Below are positions 8,704 to 18,166 of a stretch of 64,000 bases of DNA, one piece after another. This DNA comes from Candidatus Nitrosopelagicus sp. (GTDB lineage: Archaea; Thermoproteota; Nitrososphaeria; Nitrososphaerales; Nitrosopumilaceae). The notes beneath the pieces are model-generated. The model did no database searches and was not told the DNA's origin. It was given only the letters and a program-made list of their open reading frames with translations. The first letter of the stretch is position 1, and every line of letters starts with the position of its first letter. The translations under genes and the position numbers were made by a program. The stretch covers positions 1 to 64,000 of the forward strand of contig JAOMDA010000001.1 of assembly GCA_028345295.1 (NCBI GenBank). The letters run 5' to 3'.

Positions 8704-9795
8704 ACTCTTTGCTAATTCTAGTTTTTCAGGAAGATATTTGTCTGTGATGTTTGTTAATCCATATTTTGAAAATGCTTCTAACTCTGCTTTTTTCTTAATT
8801 TTTGTAAATACTTCAAGTTCCTTTTTCCAAATACCTTCTTGATATCTTGGATCTTTTTGCAAATCAAAACAACGTTTGATATCAGATTCTGTCATAGGTA
8901 TAGTTGGTAGTTTGTATTTATCAATGTCAGTAGCCCAAACACCCATCCATTTTGCATCAGGAACAGTTAGTTCTCTGAGATGTGCAGCGTTTGCAGAACC
9001 TGATTTGATTACCATGGCAATATGTTCTCCATAGACATCACCATCAGTTAAAATTACTACAGGTAATTTCATTTCCTCATGTAATCGTTTTAACAAAGTT
9101 CTTGTTGAGCGAGGAGCTTGACCACCAGTATTAATTATTATAGATTTGAATTTCTTATCAACTTGTTCTTCAACAAATCTAGTAAATAGACCACCTTTCT
9201 CTATGGCAATCACAAGCTCAGCACTGGTGTCTGCTAATTGAGCAGATGTCATACTTGGACCAATTGCATACCCATCTGGATGGGTTGAAAGATTCTGTTT
9301 CTTTCCTTCATAGCCTGGAATTGTATACTCAATAGTTAAATCTCCAAATATACTACTTCTCTCCTCAGGAAATACAAAGAAATTCTCTCTGGGTTTTGAT
9401 AAAACTGCTTCTAGATCAACTATTATGTTATCAGATTCACCCTGATCTTCAAAGTCTACTGCAAATGCTTGTGATGAATAATATACATCTCTTAGCGTTG
9501 AAGATTTTTTTTCATGTGTTAATTTATTGGCAAAAAATGCAAGCCATAGCAATTGAGTGAAGGAACGTAATTGTGAAGTATTTCGAGAACTTCGTAATGA
9601 AGTATTTGTTCCAAGTATGTATTGCCTTAGTTTCTTATCATACATTATATTACTAATAGAACGATTTGGAATTGAAAATTTTGGAAATTGTCCATTTTCA
9701 AGGTCTTCATAAACTTGAGCGCCATGTTTTTTAAGAATCTCAATGAGTTCTTTTGATTTATCCTTTTCAGGTTTTTTATTCTGTTTTTTCTTCAA
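8698..9795 (-). CDS. top6A: DNA topoisomerase VI subunit A (Spo11-like)
   Basis: About 365 residues. The cleavage subunit of the A2B2 type IIB topoisomerase, which relaxes and decatenates DNA. A winged-helix domain carries the active-site tyrosine (LRDVYYSSQ, about residue 105), and a Toprim domain carries Glu (AIEKGG, about 199) and the DxD metal site (LTDGDVYG, about 251-253). A strong Shine-Dalgarno AGGAGG at 9802-9807 lies six bases before TTG 9795, so that start is preferred over TTG 9813. The gene begins inside the end of top6B, the usual coupled arrangement. Confidence 0.95.
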   Translation of the reverse strand: MKKKQNKKPEKDKSKELIEILKKHGAQVYEDLENGQFPKFSIPNRSISNIMYDKKLRQYILGTNTSLRSSRNTSQLRSFTQLLWLAFFANKLTHEKKSSTLRDVYYSSQAFAVDFEDQGESDNIIVDLEAVLSKPRENFFVFPEERSSIFGDLTIEYTIPGYEGKKQNLSTHPDGYAIGPSMTSAQLADTSAELVIAIEKGGLFTRFVEEQVDKKFKSIIINTGGQAPRSTRTLLKRLHEEMKLPVVILTDGDVYGEHIAMVIKSGSANAAHLRELTVPDAKWMGVWATDIDKYKLPTIPMTESDIKRCFDLQKDPRYQEGIWKKELEVFTKIKKKAELEAFSKYGLTNITDKYLPEKLELAKSL

Positions 9796-11638
9796 TGTTT
9801 GCCTCCTCTCCAATGTTAGTCTCTTCTTTAATCATTTTTTCATATTTTGGTTCCTTCTTATTTCCTGATAATTCAGTACAAAACTGAGCAATAAGTGGTA
9901 AGTATTTTGAATAGAGATTAGCTCGTTTTTTTGCCATTTCTGCTTTTCCTTTCTTTGACATGTAACCTGCAAGTTTTCTTGAAAGGAATTGTAATGCAAG
10001 ACGTAGTTCTTTTTCTATCTCTGGCCTATCTGCAACATTTTCTTTTCCTACAGTTTTGTAAGGAACTCTAGTTGAACAAATATGTGATACTATGATAAGT
10101 GGTGCCGAATCATTTTTCACTTTGTATCTATTCCAGTCCGTATCTTTGACAACTTTTAGTACCACATCACTTCCCTCATCATATAAGAGTGGTATTCTAT
10201 TTGCGAATCTATAGACAGTAGTACCACGCGATTCAATATTTCCACCATATGCAATGCCCATCTCTATAACAAATGGAAATCCAGAATATGCTGAAGCGGT
10301 TCTTTGAACTACAGCACTAAAATCAGGTTCAAATCTCCTTTCAATACCTTTTTCAAGAGGAATCGCACCAAGTGGTGCCAAGCATGTAGGATCAGGTGAT
10401 CTAAACCCTTCATAGGTTTGTAACGCATCACTAAGTTTTACTAATTCCTGGTCTGTCATGTTTCCTACTCTAGATTCAGGTTTGAATTTGGCAAACTTGC
10501 AAAATTCCACTGCGGATGTTGGTCCAACGCGTTGGAATCTTTTTGTTAAAAAGTGAGTAAGGGATTCACCTTGAACTGTATTTGCCAATTGTTTATAGTA
10601 CGGACTTTCAACATCCATATCAGATACAAGAGTCTGGGAAGTGCTATAATCCCAATATACTAACTTATTATTTCGAAGATCAACGTCTTCAATTCTAACT
10701 CTTTGTAGTTTTTCAAAATCAGCTTCAAGAAATGACATTAAGGCTATTACAACGCGAACAGGTCGTGTTAATGATTTCCATTTCTTTTCAGTTTTTTTCA
10801 TTATGTCGTTGTAGCTGAATTTCTTTTTTGACATACCAAGTTCCTTTCTAACCTTTTCAATCATCTTATCATCTACGTTTGGAATCTGATAATGCGTATC
10901 AACTAACATTCTACGAATTGTCTCGACATCAATTCCATATGGATGAGGTGCAATGATAGTTGGTGCAGGTGGCATAGAACGAATAATTGCCTTATGATGA
11001 AATTTTTCGCCTTTTGGATCATTAAAAGTGATAGTTGCATAAGGCGTAATCAAAGAAGTTTGGTATACATAATCACGAATCTTTGTTCCTGCTTTTGAAT
11101 AATCACCATCTAAACAGATACTAACACTTAATCCTAGTTCACTACTAGGTTTTTCTTCTTTCTTTAATATCACTGGTTTATTTTTTTGTATATCCAAAAG
11201 CATCTCAAAGTCATTCCTAATCTTTCCATCTGAATTACTCTTAACTTTAACAGGTTTGTTTGTTGTAATCTGTCCATAAAGAATTGCCATAGTTGCACCC
11301 AAGCCAAACATTCCACGTGCTTGTTTAAGACCAAACTTTGATCCATAAAGAACAGTTCCAAAAGCTAAAGGAACATGCTTAGGAGGAATTCCAGGGCCAT
11401 TATCTTTTACAGTTAAGATGTATTGTTTTGGATCAGGTTTTTCTGTATTTACAGCCTTTATTGTCATCTCAATATTAGGAAAAACACCACTGTGATCACA
11501 AGCGTCAAGAGAATTTTCTACAAATTCACGTACAGCCGTATAAAGGGAACGTGTAGGATTACTAAATCCTGCTAGATCACGATTACGGTAAAAGAATTCA
11601 CTGGGAGATATTTGATTAAATTGTTCTTTAGAAGACAT
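9776..11638 (-). CDS. top6B: DNA topoisomerase VI subunit B
   Basis: 620 residues. The ATPase subunit that dimerises on ATP binding and drives strand passage. GHKL (Bergerat) motifs are clear: EFVENSLDACD (38-48), DNGPGIP (79-85) and GMFGLGATM (109-117), followed by the H2TH and transducer regions, with a charged C-terminal tail. ATG 11638 overlaps the KH-protein stop by about 11 bases. Part of the minus-strand information-processing run from aIF2-beta to top6A. Confidence 0.96.
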   Translation of the reverse strand: MSSKEQFNQISPSEFFYRNRDLAGFSNPTRSLYTAVREFVENSLDACDHSGVFPNIEMTIKAVNTEKPDPKQYILTVKDNGPGIPPKHVPLAFGTVLYGSKFGLKQARGMFGLGATMAILYGQITTNKPVKVKSNSDGKIRNDFEMLLDIQKNKPVILKKEEKPSSELGLSVSICLDGDYSKAGTKIRDYVYQTSLITPYATITFNDPKGEKFHHKAIIRSMPPAPTIIAPHPYGIDVETIRRMLVDTHYQIPNVDDKMIEKVRKELGMSKKKFSYNDIMKKTEKKWKSLTRPVRVVIALMSFLEADFEKLQRVRIEDVDLRNNKLVYWDYSTSQTLVSDMDVESPYYKQLANTVQGESLTHFLTKRFQRVGPTSAVEFCKFAKFKPESRVGNMTDQELVKLSDALQTYEGFRSPDPTCLAPLGAIPLEKGIERRFEPDFSAVVQRTASAYSGFPFVIEMGIAYGGNIESRGTTVYRFANRIPLLYDEGSDVVLKVVKDTDWNRYKVKNDSAPLIIVSHICSTRVPYKTVGKENVADRPEIEKELRLALQFLSRKLAGYMSKKGKAEMAKKRANLYSKYLPLIAQFCTELSGNKKEPKYEKMIKEETNIGEEANIEEKTE

Positions 11639-12197
11639 CCTGATCTTCCCATATCTTTGCTTTCTCTGCTTTTTCTCTTCTTCTGGCAGATTCTAGTTTT
11701 GTATAAACTGGTCCATGCATACTTCCATTTGATAATGATGAAATTGCATCAACTGCAAGTCTCAATTGATTTGGTTCACCAATTATAGCCACTGTTCTGC
11801 CATAGACAGTGATAGATGCATTAGTTAAATTTTCTATATTCAATCTTGCCTTTCCTCCCTCTCCAATTATCCTTCCCTTAATTCTTTCAATCTGATCTGT
11901 AGATTTTCCAGCAAACTCACGTAAATCAATTACATGTAAACTGTTTTCACCTTTGAGTAATCTAAGTGAATTTTCTGGAGAGAACCCTCTTCCAATTGCA
12001 GTAATAATTTCTATTGCTTTAAATGGTTCAAAATCATCACTAATTTCTTCACTTTTAACTATAACTTGTCCACCGTCACTGTCAATTTCTAATTTTACTG
12101 AACACTTGTTTTCAATATTTTTTTTTGTTTTACCAGACTTCCCAATTAGTACACCTATCCTATCATTAGGTATTCTAATTAATTTTTCAAAGCTCAT
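11628..12197 (-). CDS. KH-domain RNA-binding protein (archaeal Pno1/Dim2 type)
   Basis: 189 residues with two KH domains. The first has GKSGKTKK at 19-26; the second has IIGEGGKAR near residue 110. In eukaryotes Pno1/Dim2 acts in small-subunit ribosome assembly with Nob1 and RIO kinases. The archaeal gene is commonly next to RIO1 and aIF1A, as here. ATG 12197 overlaps the RIO1 stop by four bases. Confidence 0.85.
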   Translation of the reverse strand: MSFEKLIRIPNDRIGVLIGKSGKTKKNIENKCSVKLEIDSDGGQVIVKSEEISDDFEPFKAIEIITAIGRGFSPENSLRLLKGENSLHVIDLREFAGKSTDQIERIKGRIIGEGGKARLNIENLTNASITVYGRTVAIIGEPNQLRLAVDAISSLSNGSMHGPVYTKLESARRREKAEKAKIWEDQDVF

Positions 12198-12973
12198 TTT
12201 GTTATCCTCTCAAAAATATCATCTGGATTCTCAACAGTTAGTCCTCTTTTTACAAAGAAATTAGTGATGTTATTAATGTCTCTTTTTAAGAAATCAGTGG
12301 AATGAGGATGTTCTAAATCAACTGCGGATCCAAGATCAAATAATTTTAGACCATTTTTTGTCTTGAAGATATTATATTCAGAAAAATCACCATGTACAAG
12401 ATTTGCCTTATCGTATAAATCAGATATAATTTTTAAACTCTGGTGATAATCAATCTCAGCCACATCAGATTCAAGTAGATTTTTTTCAGGTCTGCCATTA
12501 CTTCCAACAAATTCCATCACAAGCACATTTTTTGAAATATGTATTGGTTTAACCACATTTATCCCACAATCATAACATTTTGAAATATTCTGAAATTCCT
12601 TTTTAGCCCAAAGATAAACCAGATTTTTTGTGCCTTTTTTGATTTTTTGGAATCTAGGATCTCCAATCATATACTGTGAGCGATTTTTGAAATTTGATGT
12701 ACTAGTAAGATAAACTTTTAGTGCAAGATTAGTCTCTTCTGGTCCAACAGCCCAAAAAAGCACTGATTCTTTTCCAGATTTTACTACTCCATTAACATAA
12801 GAAATTATTTTTGATTTAATTAGATCATACAAAATTAGAACAGTTGTTTTATCCAAAACCTCATTTACTACTTTATTTTTCTTAAACCCATCATCCAAAG
12901 TTTTTTTTCTATCCTTTTTAGATAATTCAGAGTTTATTTTAGATTCAATTTTCTTATCTATATCATCAAACAA
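12194..12973 (-). CDS. rio1: RIO1-type serine kinase/ATPase
   Basis: 259 residues. Implicated in late 40S/30S maturation. RIO features: a glycine-poor nucleotide site SGKESVLFWAVGPEE, the Lys in LALKVYLTS, an insertion before NRSQYMIGDPRF, catalytic LVHGDFSEYNI, and the metal-binding FDLGSAV. The last differs slightly from the usual ID-x-x-Q-A-V. TTG 12973 is the chosen start, 43 bases downstream of aeIF1A, in the same operon. Confidence 0.9.
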   Translation of the reverse strand: MFDDIDKKIESKINSELSKKDRKKTLDDGFKKNKVVNEVLDKTTVLILYDLIKSKIISYVNGVVKSGKESVLFWAVGPEETNLALKVYLTSTSNFKNRSQYMIGDPRFQKIKKGTKNLVYLWAKKEFQNISKCYDCGINVVKPIHISKNVLVMEFVGSNGRPEKNLLESDVAEIDYHQSLKIISDLYDKANLVHGDFSEYNIFKTKNGLKLFDLGSAVDLEHPHSTDFLKRDINNITNFFVKRGLTVENPDDIFERITK

Positions 12974-13016
12974 TGAAATTCTTTGAACCTACCAAGTAAA
13001 ATTCATTTCTAAAACG

Positions 13017-13328
13017 TTAGAAATCTTTTGGGATATGACCATTATCCTTAAGCCAATCAACTTGTGGAATAGTGAATCTCCAAATTATATCCCCACGTTC
13101 ATCTGCTTTAAAATCCCATGGTGCAATGACAACAATATCATTGTCCCTGATCCAAATTCTGCGTTTCAATTTTCCACGTATTCTTCCTCGACGAGTAACA
13201 GCATCAGTACATTTAACAAGAACTTGATCACTTCCTAGTAGTTTAATTACACGACCATAAAGTTCACCTTCTTCTGCAAGTTTTATTTCCTTTAATGCAC
13301 TTTCATTGAGTACTTTACGTTTTCCCAT
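13017..13328 (-). CDS. eif1A: translation initiation factor aeIF1A
   Basis: 103 residues. An OB-fold factor that binds the small-subunit A site and stimulates initiation complex formation. Conserved core: GELYGRVIKLLGSDQVLVKC, RGRIRGKLKRRIWI and DIVVIAPWDF. Basic N-terminus (GKRKVLNE). First of the tightly packed genes aeIF1A, RIO1, KH, top6B, top6A. Confidence 0.95.
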   Translation of the reverse strand: MGKRKVLNESALKEIKLAEEGELYGRVIKLLGSDQVLVKCTDAVTRRGRIRGKLKRRIWIRDNDIVVIAPWDFKADERGDIIWRFTIPQVDWLKDNGHIPKDF

Positions 13329-13366
13329 ACAATTAATCTATTAAATTTTGTATATAATTGTGATGG

Positions 13367-13663
13367 TTACATTTTGATAATAATTAAAAATGGTATACCA
13401 TCAATTAACTTTACACTTTGTTGTGAACCTATACCTAGATTTACTGAAAGTAAAATTGATTCATTTCCAACTAGATTAACATTATTTGATTTTTTTAGAA
13501 GTTCTTTAGCCTCTTCTTGTTCAACAAATTCATCATGATAATAATTTTTATTAATTTTCATTACAGTTTTTCCATTTGAAATTGTTTTTCCAAGTAATTC
13601 CGAGTCACACATATTTAACATGACGTTACCATTACGTGAAATAGTTTTTACTGAGTATAACAT
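13367..13663 (-). CDS. DUF424 family protein
   Basis: About 98 residues from ATG 13663, which overlaps the aIF2-beta stop as TAATG. An upstream-extended reading (to 13702) would run inside aIF2-beta and is unlikely. The strand order and motifs (CDSELLGKTI, NYYHDEFV, the C-terminal VKLIDGIPFLIII) match DUF424, a small archaeal family often beside aIF2-beta. Function is not established; translation-linked by context. Confidence 0.8.
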   Translation of the reverse strand: MLYSVKTISRNGNVMLNMCDSELLGKTISNGKTVMKINKNYYHDEFVEQEEAKELLKKSNNVNLVGNESILLSVNLGIGSQQSVKLIDGIPFLIIIKM

Positions 13664-14079
13664 TATGCGTATTTGCCTTTGATTGTAGATTTTGCTCCAC
13701 AAGCTTCACAAACTAAAAATGATATTCTACTTGCTTTCTCAACTTTGGTATCTGGACTATTACAAGTTGGACATTCAACATAATCTTTTAAGTAGATTCT
13801 GAATAGTCTAGTAAAATCATCAGGATCACGTCTGCCAGTAAAAATAGCCTTGTCACCAACACGTTCTGCAGGTACAGCGAATTCTTTAGATAGATATTGC
13901 AAAATTAGATTAGTATCACGACGAAGAGCTTTTGGAAAATCACTAAAATTCCTAAGTATAGTTTTTTTACCTTCCCAGGTGACTTCTACAGGTGGTAATT
14001 CAAAACGATTATCTGTTTTCACATTAGACATTTTTTTTTCAATTCGTTTTAGAAGTGATTCATACTCAGTCTTTGTCAT
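13663..14079 (-). CDS. eif2b: translation initiation factor aIF2 subunit beta
   Basis: 138 residues. A subunit of the heterotrimer that delivers Met-tRNAi to the ribosome. An N-terminal helix is followed by the alpha/beta core with SKEFAVPAERVGDKAIFTGR, and a C-terminal C4 zinc ribbon (CPTCNSPDT, then CEACGAKS). Ends at TAA overlapping the DUF424 start. Confidence 0.95.
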   Translation of the reverse strand: MTKTEYESLLKRIEKKMSNVKTDNRFELPPVEVTWEGKKTILRNFSDFPKALRRDTNLILQYLSKEFAVPAERVGDKAIFTGRRDPDDFTRLFRIYLKDYVECPTCNSPDTKVEKASRISFLVCEACGAKSTIKGKYA

Positions 14080-14133
14080 ACAATAATGTGAAGATTGCCC
14101 CTATATGGGTTTAATTAGAAAAAAAAGAATATT

Positions 14134-14277
14134 TTATGGTTTACCAATTCTGAAAACATTAGTTCCACATTCTGGGCAAACACCCTTTACAGCTGGTCTT
14201 CCATTTTTTAGAGTTGTTTCTTGTGGATCTTTTATTTCTCTTTTTTCTCTACATTTTACACAGTATGCGGTTGTCAT
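14134..14277 (-). CDS. DUF5679-like small zinc-ribbon protein
   Basis: 47 residues from ATG 14277 to TAA 14134. Two CxxC pairs (YCVKCREK and CPECGTNVF) and the central KNGRPAVKG loop match DUF5679-type mini-proteins that are widespread in archaea. An opposite-strand frame across it (14105-14308) is rejected as a shadow. Lies upstream of, and in the same direction as, aIF2-beta. Likely a nucleic-acid-binding or structural zinc protein; role unknown. Confidence 0.8.
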   Translation of the reverse strand: MTTAYCVKCREKREIKDPQETTLKNGRPAVKGVCPECGTNVFRIGKP

Positions 14278-14496
14278 TATACAAAATCACAAATCTTCTT
14301 CTATTTAGAAAGAGTCTGTAAATAATATTTAACTTCAGGCTAGATGGATTTGATTTTTTATATATGTAAAATGCTCAAAAGCGAAAAAAAAGTTAATTTA
14401 ATTACAATTTTTGACTAATTTGAGTAATTTCTAATTAAAAAAATAAAATGTCTTCCAAAAGTAGTTTAATATTATAATGATATCTGTCATGGTGAT

Positions 14497-14994
14497 ATGA
14501 CATCCAAAAAGGGCATTATTATCACAGGGATAATTTTGGCTGCTATTACTGGTGCTAGTTTTATGATTTGGCAACTTCCTACAGATCTATCAATGACTGT
14601 AGTAGTATCAGATTTTGAATCACACATTCTTGGAATAGATGAACGTTTCAAGATAATTTCTAATGCTGTTGATGAATCATTTGAAGAAATGATTAACGCT
14701 GAGATGACACCAGATGAGTATATTTCAATTGCTGAAATTTCATCAACACAAATTAATTCACAAATAATTGAATTAGTTGAAAGTGAGGCTACAGATGAAT
14801 GGCTAGATAGCTATTTGAATAAATTAGAATCGTTAAGAGCATATAATTCGTATATTAGAGAAACAATAGTACTAGCAAATTTACTTAATGATGATTCTAC
14901 AATGTTTGATAAAGAAGAAATTTTGGCGAAGATTTCCCTCCTAAAACAAGAGTCTATAGACTATGCACAGTTTTCACTTTCTTCTAGACCGTGA
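14497..14994 (+). CDS. exported or membrane-anchored protein, mostly helical
   Basis: 165 residues. A hydrophobic helix at 6-25 acts as signal or anchor; the rest is acidic and helical (about 40-150). A GGTGAT motif complementary to the archaeal 16S 3' end abuts the ATG at 14497. The 218-base gap before it contains AT-rich DNA with a strong TATA-like stretch near 14359 and no convincing gene. Function unknown. Confidence 0.6.
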   Translation: MTSKKGIIITGIILAAITGASFMIWQLPTDLSMTVVVSDFESHILGIDERFKIISNAVDESFEEMINAEMTPDEYISIAEISSTQINSQIIELVESEATDEWLDSYLNKLESLRAYNSYIRETIVLANLLNDDSTMFDKEEILAKISLLKQESIDYAQFSLSSRP

Positions 14995-15062
14995 CTAAAA
15001 TACTAAAACTACTAGTTTCAATGGTTGGAAATCGTTAAATTATAATTTTGCTATAATTATGT

Positions 15063-16205
15063 GTGTCCGAAACAAGAAAGTTAGAAAAAGATATCAAATC
15101 CACATCTGCCTCAAAATTACTAGTAATCTGTGTGGATAGAGACAATGATGTTGGTAAAAAAGCTGGTATTACAACACCGGTAGTTGGAAGAGATGAGTGT
15201 ATCAATGCAGCACAACGTCTAGCATTAGAGGATCCTGAAGATGCAGACTCAAACTCAATATTTTATGCAGTTAAGACATATGAGGATTTAATTAGCAAAG
15301 GGTATGATGTACAGGTCGTTACTGTAGCAGGTGTACATAAAAGAGGAGTTCAAGCAGATGAAAAAATTATTTCTGAAATTAAATCAGTATTAGAAAAGTT
15401 TAGTGCAAATGGTGCAGTAATAGTTTCCGATGGTGAAGATGATGAAATGGTTATACCAATTATTCAAAATGTAATACCAGTTGTTTCAGTACAAAGAGTA
15501 GTAATGCAAGTAAGTCATACTATTGAACATTCGTATGCAGTTTTTGGTAAATTTTTAAAAATGATAGTTTATGATACAAGATATTCAAAGTTCTTTTTGG
15601 GAGTACCAGGTATTTTACTATTAATTGGTGGAATTGGAACAGTTGTTGGCTATACTGCAGAAATTTTTGCAGTGTTAGTAAGTATACTTGGTGGTGCATT
15701 CCTGATTCGAGCATTTGATATAGATAAAGCATGGTCAAATTGGGCAAAACCAACACCGACTGGATTTATTCGAATTTTTAGTTTAGTAACAGGTTTAATT
15801 CTAATACTAGCATCAGTTCCTGCAGGAATTACAACAGTTTATTCGAATACTCAGTTAATAGATATTGATTTTATAGTTGCAATTTCAAATCAACAAATTG
15901 TTGGACAATTCCTTACTGGGATGTTACCATTTTTGTGGATGGGACTTGGAACAATTGCAGGTGGAATATTAGCAAGTAACTGGTTAAATAGAAAATTAAA
16001 ACACATTACTGATGTTCTTCGAATAATTGTTTTAGCTGCATTATATCCAACTGTAGCACAATTTGCAACAATTCTAACAACAAATGAAAGTTCATTTTCG
16101 TTGATTCCACCATTGCTAATTGGTGCTGCAATAACACTGATATCAGCCACGCTATTATTCCGTAGATATAGGAAAAAAGGTGGCGGTCAAATATTAACGG
16201 AGTAA
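15063..16205 (+). CDS. DUF373 family integral membrane protein
   Basis: 380 residues. A cytosolic N-terminal domain (about 15-170), starting LLVICVDRDNDVG and containing GVQADEKI and VSDGEDDE, is characteristic of DUF373. At least five hydrophobic helices follow (about 180-370). Found widely in archaea, often beside prenyltransferase genes as here. Biochemical role unknown. GTG 15063 starts the reading frame at the conserved region. Confidence 0.85.
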   Translation: MSETRKLEKDIKSTSASKLLVICVDRDNDVGKKAGITTPVVGRDECINAAQRLALEDPEDADSNSIFYAVKTYEDLISKGYDVQVVTVAGVHKRGVQADEKIISEIKSVLEKFSANGAVIVSDGEDDEMVIPIIQNVIPVVSVQRVVMQVSHTIEHSYAVFGKFLKMIVYDTRYSKFFLGVPGILLLIGGIGTVVGYTAEIFAVLVSILGGAFLIRAFDIDKAWSNWAKPTPTGFIRIFSLVTGLILILASVPAGITTVYSNTQLIDIDFIVAISNQQIVGQFLTGMLPFLWMGLGTIAGGILASNWLNRKLKHITDVLRIIVLAALYPTVAQFATILTTNESSFSLIPPLLIGAAITLISATLLFRRYRKKGGGQILTE

Positions 16206-16222
16206 AAGACGTAGCACTTCAT

Positions 16223-16984
16223 TTGTCAGGTCTGTATAGCATCTATACAAAAAGACTTCAAAATGAAATTCTAAGAGGAGATATGCCTAATCATATAGCC
16301 ATAATTTTAGATGGGAATAGAAGATGGGCAAAAAGAAATCTTTCAGTGAGTGAAGATGGACATTTTCATGGTGCAGATGCAGTAGAAAACCTTCTTGACT
16401 GGTGTGAAGAGTTTGATATTAAGATAATAACACTGTATGTTCTATCATCTGAGAATCTTGATAGAAAGAATGATGAGTTAGAATATCTTTATGAATTGAT
16501 TAAGACGAGATTGGAAAAATTATACAAAGATCCTAGAATCCACCGAAATAGGATGAGAGTAAAAGCAATAGGAACAGTGAATCTATTACCAGACTCTATT
16601 CAAAATGTATTACAAAGACTAGATAATACAACTAAAGAGTATGATCATCATTTTTTGAATATTGCTATAGCATATGGAGGACAAAATGAACTAGTTGATG
16701 CTGTTAAAAAAATTGGAGATCAGATACAAGAAGGAAGCCTAGAATCTAAGAATATAACTAAAGAAGTAATTGAATCAAACCTATACACATCACATTTACC
16801 TCAATCATCACCTGATATGATCCTACGAACATCTGGTGAAAAAAGAATGAGTGGTTTTTTACTATGGCAAAGTGCATATAGTGAATTAGTGTTTTTAGAT
16901 ATTTTTTGGCCAGAATTTAGAAAAATTGATTTAATGAGAGCCATTAGAACATTTCAAAAAAGAAAGAGAAGGGCTGGGAAATAG
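16223..16984 (+). CDS. uppS: cis-prenyltransferase (undecaprenyl diphosphate synthase family)
   Basis: 253 residues. Condenses isopentenyl diphosphate into long cis-polyprenyl diphosphates, the lipid carriers for glycosylation. Asp30 in LDGNRRWAKRN is the catalytic Asp; the conserved LLRTSGEKRMSGFLLWQ-like region lies near 210-230. TTG 16223 is the start. Follows the DUF373 gene by 17 bases. Confidence 0.93.
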   Translation: MSGLYSIYTKRLQNEILRGDMPNHIAIILDGNRRWAKRNLSVSEDGHFHGADAVENLLDWCEEFDIKIITLYVLSSENLDRKNDELEYLYELIKTRLEKLYKDPRIHRNRMRVKAIGTVNLLPDSIQNVLQRLDNTTKEYDHHFLNIAIAYGGQNELVDAVKKIGDQIQEGSLESKNITKEVIESNLYTSHLPQSSPDMILRTSGEKRMSGFLLWQSAYSELVFLDIFWPEFRKIDLMRAIRTFQKRKRRAGK

Positions 16985-17020
16985 TGATACAATAAATAAT
17001 AGATACAAAAAACGTCTTAA

Positions 17021-17440
17021 ATGCAAAAAGAAACATCTGCAGGAATAATTTTGTATAACGATAAACATGATGAAAGAGAATTTTTAGTATTACAATATCC
17101 TGGTGGTCATTGGGATTTTGTTAAAGGGAAAATGGAAGAATTCGAAGAAACAAAACAAACAGCTATTAGAGAAACAAAAGAAGAAACTGGAATCACAGAT
17201 ATAGAATTTATTGATGGATTTAAAGAAGAAATATCATATACATTTTTTATTAAACATAAACAAATTGATAAAAAAGTTATTTTTTATCTTGCAAAAACAA
17301 ATTCAACTCAAATTCAAATATCAGATGAACATCTTAATTTTGTTTGGCTAAATTTTAAAGATGCTATTGATAAAATAACATATCAGAATGCAAAAATAAT
17401 CTTAACAAAGGCAAATAATTTATTACAAAATAGAATCTAA
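17021..17440 (+). CDS. NUDIX hydrolase
   Basis: 139 residues. A complete NUDIX box (G-x5-E-x7-REx2EExG) reads from GKMEEFEE to REtkEEtGI at about 36-58. Length and the bis-phosphate-type FVKGKMEE context resemble diadenosine tetraphosphate hydrolases, but substrate is uncertain. Overlaps convergent pyrF by 18 bases. Confidence 0.9.
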   Translation: MQKETSAGIILYNDKHDEREFLVLQYPGGHWDFVKGKMEEFEETKQTAIRETKEETGITDIEFIDGFKEEISYTFFIKHKQIDKKVIFYLAKTNSTQIQISDEHLNFVWLNFKDAIDKITYQNAKIILTKANNLLQNRI

Positions 17441-18166
17441 TGCAAGTTGTTTTGCAGTTTTTTTAGGATTTTTAGAATTTATAATAGTTCTACCAACAAT
17501 TAAAAAATTAGAACCGAGTTTTTTGGCTTTTGATGCATTTCCACCTTGAACTCCTACTCCTGGAGAATAAATGTCAAGTTTATTTTTAGTGTTCTCTTTA
17601 CAGAATTTTATAATCTTAGGAAAAGTTGCGCCTACAATTATTCCATCAGTTTTATTTTTTATTGCCCATTCTAAAAATAATTGATATAGAGGAATTTTGG
17701 CGATTTGGTTTTTTTGTACTATCTCTAGTTCATATGAAATTCGTGCCTCGGGTGCACTCATGTGACAAAGTGAAATAACACCTTTACTCTGTTTATGTGA
17801 ATTTTCAACTAAATTCTTTAAACTTTTTGGACCCATAATTGGATTTACAATTACAGCATCAAAATTTAGATCCCAAAGATTCTGTGTAGTAATTAAATTT
17901 GTATTTACAATATCATTTAATTTAATATCAGCAATACATTGTAATCCATGTTGATGTGCAGTTTTATTAATTCTAGATATTTCTTTTTTACCAAGTTGTA
18001 ATAAAAGATGGAAATTAAATTTTAATGCACAAACATGTTCATATAATGTTTTTATATTTTGTATTGTTTTTTCTTCAAGTTTTGGTGTTCTGTAATCATA
18101 ATCATTTGCAAGAATGATCGAGCTTTCTTTAGCAGCCTTTTTTATACGCTCATTGAATTTGGCCAT
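17423..18166 (-). CDS. pyrF: orotidine 5'-phosphate decarboxylase
   Basis: 247 residues. Last step of UMP synthesis. The D-x-K-x2-D active site is visible (IADIKLNDI), with a C-terminal phosphate-binding SPGVGVQGG and IVGRTII. Its start lies within the end of the upstream hypothetical gene (17-base overlap), indicating co-translation. Confidence 0.92.
   Translation of the reverse strand: MAKFNERIKKAAKESSIILANDYDYRTPKLEEKTIQNIKTLYEHVCALKFNFHLLLQLGKKEISRINKTAHQHGLQCIADIKLNDIVNTNLITTQNLWDLNFDAVIVNPIMGPKSLKNLVENSHKQSKGVISLCHMSAPEARISYELEIVQKNQIAKIPLYQLFLEWAIKNKTDGIIVGATFPKIIKFCKENTKNKLDIYSPGVGVQGGNASKAKKLGSNFLIVGRTIINSKNPKKTAKQLALDSIL

Noticed and set aside
13664-13702. N-terminal extension of the DUF424 gene
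   Set aside because: It would run inside aIF2-beta; the TAATG overlap at 13663 is the natural start.
14105-14308. 67-residue plus-strand ORF
   Set aside because: It is the shadow of a 47-residue minus-strand zinc-ribbon gene with two CxxC pairs (14134-14277).
14340-14405. Short ATG frame after a strong TATA-like stretch (15 codons)
   Set aside because: Too short with no similarity or conserved feature; could be chance in AT-rich DNA.
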